This document shows positions 56,995-64,000 of a stretch of DNA of 64,000 bases, in pieces. A program made the position numbers and the translations under genes. Each line of letters starts with the position of its first letter. Position 1 is the first letter of the stretch. Origin of the DNA: Ctenosaura bakeri (lineage: Eukaryota; Chordata; Lepidosauria; Squamata; Iguanidae); contig CAOLHI010000613.1 of assembly GCA_948474755.1 (NCBI GenBank), positions 434,001 to 498,000 of the forward strand, given 5' to 3'. The notes under the pieces are model-generated. The model searched no databases. It saw only the letters and a list, made by a program, of their open reading frames with translations, and was not told the origin of the DNA.

Positions 56995-57790
56995 TAAATC
57001 ACCAGGAACAGCTTCTTCAAGTGAAAAAGACAGAGTTCTAACTAAAATTGGCCAACAAACACAGAAAACAAAAGAATGCTCCATAGGTTGGAAATACTCT
57101 ACATGCATTCCAGTCCCCAACAAATGAGACAAGAAGGATTGAAGTAACAACAGAATCATTGAATCAATTTCTCATGCAAATAAAGTGATGCTCAAAATTT
57201 TACAACAAAAACTTCTGCCATGTATAGAAAAAATGCCAGATGTCCAAGCTGGATTCAGGAAAGGAAGAAGCACTAGGGATTATACTGCAAACATTTGTTG
57301 GATAATAGACCACACCAAAAATTTCAGAAGAAAAATTAGTCTGTGATTTATAGATTATAGCAAAGGCTTTGATTGTGTAGATCATGAAAAAATATGGATT
57401 ACTCCTAAAGAAATGGGTGTGCCACAACATTTGATTGTCATGATGGACAATCTCTACACTCAGGACAAGAGGCTACTGTCAGGACAGAATATGGAGAAAC
57501 AGAGAGTTTTCCAACTGGCAAGACAGTCAGGCATGGCTGCATTTAATCACCTTATCCATCTAACTTGTATGCTGAACATATCATATGTAAAGCAGGATTA
57601 GAGTCAGAGGAAGGAGGCATGAACATTCAAGAAGTGAACATCAGCAGTTTAAGATATGCAAATGACACTGTACTGTTAGCAGAAAATAGCAAAACCTTGG
57701 AAAAATTACTGAAGTAAGTCAAGGAAGAAAGTGCAAAGGTAGATTTTACAGTTGAACATTAAGAAAATAAAAATAATGACCCCAGACGAT
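56995..57790 (+). mobile_element. Bov-B/RTE LINE, reverse transcriptase remnant
   Basis: About 800 bp of ORF2. In order: A-G-F-R-K-G-R-S-T-R (57245-57280), F-I-D-Y-S-K-G-F-D-C-V-D-H at about 57345-57385 (RT box A, first catalytic Asp in F-x-x-x-F-D; usual 'FIDYAKAFDCVDH'), L-Y-T-Q/E-A-T-V-R-T at 57450-57490, G-C-I..S-P (box B) and L-Y-A-E-H-I, then L-R-Y-A-N-D-T-V-L-L-A-E (57650-57685). The last is box C, where the YADD catalytic pair has become Y-A-N-D. K-E-E-S-A-K-V follows. Several frameshifts and stops. No endonuclease part and no intact frame, so it is inactive. Confidence 0.93.
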
Positions 57791-57845
57791 TTACTTAACT
57801 TTAGAGCAACAGTGAAGACACTGAAATAGTTCAAGATTTCCCCTG

Positions 57846-58060
57846 ACAAAAGGGACACAGTGGCAGATGTGTGCATATGCCCAGACTACGACTCTGGAGA
57901 TCAGAGTTTGAATCCTCACCCAGCCATGGAAACTCACTGAGTGACCTCAGGCAAGTCCCATTCTCCCAGCCTCAGAAAAAGGCAAAGGCAACATATCTTG
58001 CCAAGAAAGTCCCCCTGATAGATTCACCTTAGAGTCACCAGAGTCAGTTTTCAAAGGTGA
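57846..58060 (+). mobile_element. tRNA-derived SINE, sense copy
   Basis: Head GGACACAGTGGCAGATGTG (A-box area), CGACTCTGGAGATCAGAG, B box GAGTTTGAATCCTC, then CAGCCATGGAAACTCACTG, GGCAAAGGCAACATATC and TTGCCAAGAAAGTCCCCC. Same family as at 24872, with the tail cut short. Confidence 0.85.
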
Positions 58061-58099
58061 GAGACATAACTAGGAAGAATCTTCCCTCGTCAGCAGCAC

Positions 58100-58293
58100 T
58101 TTGTTGTTGTGTGCCTTTAAGTCACTTCTAACTTGCAGCAACCCTAAGGCGAACACATCACAGGGGATTGGGGGCAAGATTTGTTCAGAGGAGGTTTGAC
58201 TTTGGCTTCCTCTAAGGCTAAGAGAATGTGACTTGTCCAAGCTCACCCAGTGTCTGAGTGGGGATTTAAATTCTAGGCTCCAGAAGCCATCAT
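58100..58293 (-). mobile_element. tRNA-derived SINE, antisense copy
   Basis: TTTGTTGTTGTGTGCCTTTAA, AACCCTAAGGCGAACACATC, GGGGCAAGATTTGTTCAGAG and CAAGCTCACCCAGTG, with head remains at the right. It faces the copy at 57846 across about 40 bases. Confidence 0.85.
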
Positions 58294-58450
58294 AAGAATG
58301 TAACACATTGTTAAGATAGAGTATTACATTCCATTTACCTGCTACAGGAACATTTCTGCCCTTTACAGAACACTACTCTGGTTGGTATCCTAGGATAATC
58401 TATATCTTTTAATGCCAAAAATTACCTATTGATTTGCAATATGTTGATTT

Positions 58451-59357
58451 TGTTATCTCACTGGAAAACCCTGTCCTGGGGTCTACAATTTTGATATTAA
58501 AATATGATTCAGTGTGCCTGAGAGGTCAGCCCGATAAGCACATAGGCAGCAATGGTTGAACGATGGAAAACCAGGTCAGGTCAGTAAAATCCCCAGTCAC
58601 GTAGCCCCAGGAGACCTCAAGCTGTACAAACCCACAGTAGACAAAGGGTCCTCAGCCTCTGAGAAGCCGACTTGAGGGGATTAGCGTGTTTGCCCCAAGT
58701 TGAGCAAAATCCTATCAGGCAAAGACCATTCACATGAAACCACAACCCAATGCAGCCGAAGATCCTGAGACTTTGGCAACACCTTGTAATCTCATCATGC
58801 AAAGAAGTTACCATTGTGGAGCTTCTTTCTCGTTGCAACACTCATTGTTCTCCCTGGGAAAGGATTAGCCCTCCAGGTACTTTTCCCCCTACAAATAGTC
58901 CCAATTTTTGAGTGGTTCTTTGGATCACTCCTGGTCATCCCAGCAGACCGTTTCTCCATCCATTGAGTAATCCCCTCAACCCTCTCAGTCCTGAGCTCCA
59001 CTTCTTCGTTGTTTTTCCCGGACCATGGACTTCAGGAAAAGGTACAGTATTACCCCAGCTACAACCCCTTCAATATTCCCCCTATCTAGTTTCCTCTCTT
59101 TTGCTTCTTAATAGGTCTTGAGTGAGTGTGTGAGTGATTGCGTTGGTGTGTGAGACTTTCATTCAATAAAATCATTTATTAGACCTCTTTGTCTGGTTTT
59201 TGGCTTGGTCTGACCCTGCAAAAACTGGGTAAAAAGACTCCACTAGGTTACCCTGCCTCTTGCATTGCTATTGCTCATGCTCTGGCTAGTTTCCATTCCC
59301 CATCACGTGGAGCACATTGAGGTGTCCCCCAAGGTGTACCCAGAAATCAGGGTAACA
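58451..59357 (+). mobile_element. Solo LTR of an endogenous retrovirus, copy 4
   Basis: 907 bp from TGTTATCTCACTGG to TCAGGGTAACA with perfect 4-bp duplications ATTT (58447-58450 and 59358-59361). It shares AACCCTGTCCTGGGGTCTAC, CCAGGTCAGGTCAGTAAAAT, CCCCAGTCACGTAGCC, the TATA-like CTACAAATAGTCCC (about 58890), CTCAGTCCTGAGCTC, polyadenylation signal AATAAA (59165-59170) and the GACCCTGCAAAAACTGGG end part with copy 2. No internal viral sequence. Confidence 0.93.
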
Positions 59358-59361
59358 ATTT

Positions 59362-59784
59362 TTATTGTTATATTTATTTGTATTAATAACTTTCATTTAA
59401 AATATGTCTATTTTGCCCTATATTAACCACATTTCAGGGACATTTGCAACACAGAAAGATCATAATACAATAAAGCAAATATATTAATATCGTAAAAGAG
59501 ACTGCAGAATAGTTACAAAGTAATGGATAGGACTTATTTGTAAATGTCCCGGTAAATAAAAGTGTTTTCACCTGTTGCATTTATATGTAAAGCAGGCACG
59601 GTACAGATCTCTTAAAGACATTACAAAATTTATTCTTTGGCTACAGCTCCCAGAATCCTTCCAGACAGCATGTATTATCAGATTATCTGTAACAGCTGTA
59701 TATAAAAGCTGGAGATGGTAGAAGTACCTTCAGATGATTCCTGACTTCTTCACCAACCAAGGACTTATTCAGACAAGCATATAC
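59362..59784. other. No identified gene
   Basis: AT-rich; a scrap of the ACTACAACTCCC foldback at 59640-59672 (GGCTACAGCTCCCAGAATCC). Confidence 0.5.
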
Positions 59785-60040
59785 TCTGTTTGCTTGCTAG
59801 CTGCCATCAAGTTGGCTCCGACCTATGGAGACTCCATAACTGAGAGATCCCCAAGTCACCCTGTCCTCAACTGCCCTGCTCAGCTCCTGAAGACTCAAGG
59901 ACATGTCTTCTTCAATTTAGTCTGTCCACCTGTAACATGGCGTTATCAAGCATTATAGTCTTTTCTGGTGAATCATTTCTTCTTATGATATGGCCAAAAT
60001 ATGACAGCCTCAGTTTAGTCATCTTGGCACTCACTCAGCC
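59785..60040 (-). mobile_element. Bov-B/RTE LINE, 3' end, antisense
   Basis: On the minus strand: AGTGCCAAGATGACTAAAC, TGAGGCTGTCATATTTTGG, CCATATCATAAGAAGAAATG, AAAAGACTATAATGCTTG, the coding tail M-T-K-L-R-L-S-Y-F-G-H-I-I. Then the 3' UTR with GGTCGGAGCCAACTTGATGG and CAGCTAGCAAGC. Broken copy. Confidence 0.8.
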
Positions 60041-60350
60041 TTGGGTCTTTGTTGGCTTACAACTGTCCATTTTGGGTGTGCCTGCTGGGCTATCAGGGAC
60101 TCTTGCCTTGCTTCCTGAAATGCTGCCCGACCAGCTGAGCAACAAACTCTCTGTTACGTGGACTCTGTTTGCTGTTTTGCCTGGCTGTGATGTAACAGCC
60201 AGGGAATATTTTGCTGCAACAGGCTCTTTAGTTTACTGCTGCCTTATCTACCCACTGCTGAAGTAAAGCCCTTTGATTTATTGTCTGTCTGCCTTACCTG
60301 GGAAAAGACCTATTAGCCGGCTCTTGGCTGCCTGCCACGCCTTGGCATTG
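60041..60350 (+). other. Unassigned, possible LTR-like fragment
   Basis: GTTGGCTTACAACTGTCC to CTTGGCATTGACAGC. It has AAGTAAAGCCCTTTGATTTATTGTC, which could be an LTR polyadenylation region, but no matching end or duplication is visible. Kept as unclassified. Confidence 0.3.
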
Positions 60351-60560
60351 ACAGCATTGTTCAAAGTCATAGGATTTCTGGATGAATGTGTTATGTTACT
60401 GAACCAAGGGCAACAAGTCAGTCACTAAAAATATAAGTCTCAAATTGAATTGAGTTGATGCATCATTTATTGCAGAATTGAGTCTGAGTTGAGTCACTGA
60501 AGTGACTTATCCAACTTGAGTCCAAGTCAATTGACTTGAGTCCACATCACTGAGGTTTAC
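60351..60560. repeat. GAGTC/GACTTG-rich repeat, copy 2
   Basis: Same order of blocks and orientation as 490-690: GTTCAAAGTCATAGG, TTTCTGGATGAATGTG, AGGGCAACAAGTCAGTCAC, GCATCATTTATTGCAG, GAGTCTGAGTTGAGTCACTG, TTGACTTGAGTCCACATCAC. The match ends abruptly at both sides of the 200-bp segment. Confidence 0.75.
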
Positions 60561-61530
60561 TGTGTTTGTTATTTTAAATATCTCTGGGACAGTTAGAAGT
60601 TCACAAAGGGTATGCAAGTAACAAAATCAGGATAAAGCCACAAATGGGGTGTAATTTGGGGGCACCCATCAAGTAGGGTTCAACTGCTAATCCCTAGAGC
60701 CTCTTGTCCTTTCAAAAACTTACTAAGATTATTCAAATATGTCTTTGATTCTTTTTTGCCCAAGTCAAAACTATTTGGCGTTTTGCTTCATCTGCTTACT
60801 TATGTCATATGAGCTTGACATCATTTTCCCTAGAGCTACATTTGGGAGGAAGGAGGAGATGAAGGGGTTCTATATACTACTGCAGAGTTCCAGAGTTTAT
60901 ATCCTCCCTTTTCTTCTTAAATAGTGAAGAATTTATTACATTTAATTTAAAAGGCCACCTCAGGTTTTGAATGAGGGGCCAACTAATTCACTGAACAGGG
61001 TCATTTTACCTCAAAGAAAAACTGCCATTCATTTGCATGAAATCATTAAACTTAAATAAATACAAATTCAGAAATGTCCACTGTTGTTGAGGCAACGTTG
61101 TTTTTGGAAACAAGAAATGCAGATAGTTTGGAGATTGACCAGGTTGCAATCTAGGTGCAGGTTTTAGTGGTAAACACAACAAATCATTTCAAATTCTAAT
61201 TGACAGAAGAGGCTGCTACAAATGTAAAATACAAGTGTTTAAAAGAGAGTACATTCCATATTAATGAATGAACTGATAATCTTGTAAATGTAAAAAGAAA
61301 AAGCAAATGCTAGCAGCGAGCACAATTTATTGAGATAATGAATTCCATTGGTCCATTATGTGATGCATGAAGAACCTTTTCAGGCCTTAAAATCTACCAC
61401 CCATTAATTATGGTACAATTCCTATTTTTCATGTGGAATATTTTCTCTGATTATTTTTTCAAGGCTTGCATTATCTTATAAACTGGTCATATCTGAATTA
61501 ACAAACATAGCTAATTTAGAATTTGTTGTT
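60561..61530. other. Repeat-poor AT-rich segment, possible conserved element
   Basis: No transposon trace from about 60950 to 61530. It has an ATTTGCAT octamer (61031), several TAAT/ATTA cores and a run of ATTCCATTGG / CCATTATGTGATGC. This could be a conserved regulatory stretch, but that cannot be shown from one genome. Confidence 0.35.
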
Positions 61531-61568
61531 AACTAGGGGCATATTCACACTACAGAACTGTACACTAT

Positions 61569-62219
61569 GGCCATTTCCACACTACACTGTTATAGTGCTA
61601 TTATTCCACTTTCAATGTCCCAAGCAATCCTGAGGTTTGCAGTTTAGGGAGGGACATTTAGAATTCTCAGTCAGAGAGTTCCTGGGTCTCAGTAAACTAT
61701 AAATCCCAGAATTCCGCAGGATGTTGAAAGTGGAATAATAGAACTATGGGCTTTTTTGCACTTTGGGAAGAAAATGGGGCAGTCTGTTACTCACCGGACC
61801 AGCGCGTTCCCTCCGACGATCCACACTGATCGGGAGCAGTGCATGCCCACGCTACACACTGCTCCAGGGACGAAAATCGAGGCTTCCGGTTGGTGGAGGC
61901 TCTCCACCAACCAGAGAAGCTCGCCAGCCAGAAACCCGCCCCCGGAAGATCTGCAGCTTTGCACTGGTGCGAGCCTGCAGATCTACACAGGAGCGCAGCG
62001 ATGGATTGGGGTACGCCGGCCTATTAAAAGATCTGTTTTAAACGGTCTTTCAATAGCACGGTGAACCACCAGTTCTGGTCGTTCCGGAGTGGGCTGAAGT
62101 CCAAAACTGTCCGGACCCAGTTCGCCCCCAATTGCAAACATCCTCGCTGGAGGATGCGCTGCCCCGTTTTGAAAACAAAATGCGGAAAAGGCTTATAACA
62201 ATGTAGTGTGAAAATGGCC
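61569..62219. mobile_element. TIR element family A, copy 8, middle shell
   Basis: Ends GGCCATTTCCACACTACAC and GTAGTGTGAAAATGGCC, duplication TAT (61566-61568 and 62220-62222), which lies in family C sequence. Arms CCACTTTCAATGTCCC and GCAGGATGTTGAAAGTGG. Its right part is interrupted at AGAACTAT by another element. Confidence 0.88.
61748..62193 (-). mobile_element. GC-rich TIR element family B, copy 4, innermost
   Basis: 446 bp, reversed compared with the other B copies: GTTACTCACCGGACC, GGGAGCAGTGCATGC, GGAAGCCTCGATTTTCG type segment, GTTGGTGGAGG, AGAAGCTCGCCAGCC, CCCGCCCCCGGAAGATCTGC, then the TCTTTCAATAGCACGG and TGTCCGGACCCAG parts. Ends GGGCTTTTTTGCAC and ATGCGGAAAAGGCT (decayed) with duplication TAT (61745-61747 and 62194-62196). 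Confidence 0.82.
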
Positions 62220-62431
62220 TATTATTCCATTTGAACTGCCATGGTTGCATCCTTTGGAATCCTGGATTTTATAATTTGGTGAGGAACTAAAGGAGCTCTC
62301 TGGCTGGGAATTCTAAGTGCTCTTCTGTAAGTGCTCTTCTCTTCTCCAGAGCCCAGGATTCTCATAGGATGTTGCTGTGGCAGTTAAAGTGGAATCATAG
62401 GGCTGTAATTCTGTAAGGTGAAAGGACTCCA

Positions 62432-64000
62432 GTACAGGAACCTGGATCAAGGGCAATTACACTAGATAAGGAGCTGACAGATCTTTCGGCCCTAAGGGAA
62501 ACATGCAAAAGCCACGATCTTACATGAGTATGTAGCTCCATACATGGAGTCCTGCATCCTCTCATCACCCAACAACTGTCAAGACCCTGACAGGGGCCCC
62601 TGCCTCTGTCACTTACCAGTGCAAAAGGGAGGGACGAGGAAGCAATTCAGGCCATACAGAAGCAATTTGTCTCAGTTCATTTGGGAGAGGGAGAAATGAG
62701 GGCACACTTCCATGGAGTCAGATGTTCAGGGTCTGAATCATCCCCTCCTCCTTCCCTTCCCTCTGGTAAGGAGAAGCAGCACAGCCACTCCCAGGGATTG
62801 ACAGATGTGTAAGAGGTTTTTTGGATAGAGGATCTGGGCAAGAGAATAGCCCTCTGTGCCCCATCCAAAAAGGGATGGAGGTACACTTTAGACCTATGCA
62901 AGTTACTAACAGGATGCCGGCCACTGTACCATGTGAAACATGTTCCAGCATGTTTACGCAACCTACACAGAAACACACACACCTTTGTACATCCTGTTCC
63001 AGATCACAGGGATGAGAGAGAGACTTTGCAGCTCACCCCTAACCAGTGAGCGTGATCACGATAAATAGGATGGGTTAAAGAGCACAATTCCCCTGCTGCT
63101 ACCCCCAGTGACCCTAATCAAGATAACCTAATGAAGGTCGCTACTGGTATAGGAATGAAGGTACATAAAAGAGTAATCCATGTGTTCTGTGCCATGGATA
63201 GGTAAAGGCAAAATAATGACATTATCTCTCAAATAAGAATACTGTCCCCAAATCAGCTTTTCATTCAGTCCTCATATTTCTAGGCTTGCAGTAAAAGATA
63301 TATTGAAAATTGGCCACACCTTGGACTCTTACATTTGCTTTGTTCACAGTAACTTTGCTTTGTTCCTTCAGTAACTTTGGCTGCCTTTTTCTTTGGATGA
63401 CTAAAGGATATCTCCATACCCTCCAACATTTCACAGATGAGAACTGGAATGTATCCAAGCAGCATTAGAGTGTGGTCCAGTTATTAATAAGGAAGAACAT
63501 AGAAGAAATGAGAGGGCTATTAGGAAAGACAAGATTCTGCTTCCCTCTCTTCTCCCACTTCCTAAGGTAACTGAGTCCAAACTACTTTTGCACACTGAAT
63601 TCAGTGTGCAGCAACTAAAGAAAGCTGAGGACAAAGGAAGAAGGTGGGGAGAGGAGAAAGAAACTGGGGCATTTTAAAGGCAGCTTTAAAAGTGGGATGA
63701 TAAAAGATTAATCCTGGATTGCCCCTTCCAGATCAGGAGAGTTGGAAGGTATGCATCTCTAAATGCTCAGTGAACTGTTAAGGTAACTACAAAGTTAGAG
63801 ATTTGGGCATTGAAAAGAAACTTCATTTGAGGGACAGAATTCTTACTGAAGGGCAAAGTCCTCACTTTGCCTTCTCCTCATAGTTCAATCTCTGGTCCTT
63901 TCTCTCCCACTATGATCAGTCTTCCAACAACACATCAGACAGCTGTGATTGGAAGCCTATGTTGGGCCAGATGTGGAGGAAGGCTTTTCTTTCTCACCCT
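62432..64000. other. No identified gene
   Basis: Unique-looking sequence. Opposed frames of 86-101 codons at 62677-62982 lie on one strand in two frames without a motif. A short (ACAC)n at 62972. No repeats recognised up to the window end. Confidence 0.5.

Larger units (their letters stand above)
61536..62429. mobile_element. TIR-like foldback family C, copy 4, outermost shell of a triple nest
   Basis: Left piece GGGGCATATTCACACTACAG and AACTGTACACTAT (61536-61568). The right piece resumes at 62220 with TATTATTCCATTTGAACTGCC, ATGGTTGCATCCTTTGG, and ends GCAGTTAAAGTGGAATCATAG and GTAAGGTGAAAGGACTCC. Together they give a normal family-C element once 61569-62219 is removed. Confidence 0.8.

Overview
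The window looks like non-coding, repeat-rich DNA from a squamate reptile, most likely a lizard. The evidence is the mixture of interspersed repeats: Bov-B/RTE, CR1, L2-like and truncated L1 LINE remnants, two SINE families with tRNA-like and 5S-rRNA-like heads, solo LTRs of one retroviral family, and many short terminal-inverted-repeat (TIR) DNA elements. I name the species group from this mixture only; no host gene confirms it. I found no convincing host protein-coding exon, tRNA, rRNA or other functional RNA gene. All long open frames fall either in recognisable transposon remnants or in GC-rich non-autonomous elements.

Layout. 0-9.5 kb: a GAGTC-rich repeat, a LINE remnant, a TIR element nested in another (4.79-5.42 kb), and Bov-B and CR1 scraps. 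9.5-14.7 kb: almost featureless AT-rich DNA. 14.7-25.1 kb: dense in TIR elements, including a 610-bp CpG-rich element at 24.16 kb, together with SINEs and a CR1 tail split by a TIR element. 25-33.6 kb: SINEs, Bov-B and an L2/L1/L2/SINE pile-up. 33.6-40 kb: a solo LTR, two tandem 5S-type SINEs, a 5'-truncated L1 with clear target-site duplications, and a GC-rich TIR element. 40-47 kb: sparse, with one 425-bp TIR element at 44.83 kb. 47-51.4 kb: two LTRs of the same family in opposite orientation, then two CR1 3' ends. 51-56.9 kb: mostly unassigned. 56.9-60.6 kb: the best Bov-B reverse transcriptase remnant, a convergent SINE pair, another solo LTR, and a second copy of the repeat that opens the window. 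61.5-62.4 kb: three TIR elements nested inside each other. 62.4-64 kb: unassigned.

Nothing here works as a pathway. What ties the window together is transposition history. A cohort of TIR elements with near-identical ends (GGCC-TTTC-GCAC type) and 3-bp target duplications carries quite unrelated interiors: a foldback, GC-rich modules, a CpG-island-like block with a minisatellite, and an ORF-bearing block. Their shared ends suggest that one transposase source, probably PIF/Harbinger-like, mobilised several unrelated cargo families. The LTR family leaves 4-bp duplications, as class I (gamma-like) retroviruses do. The two SINE families share a tail but differ in their heads.
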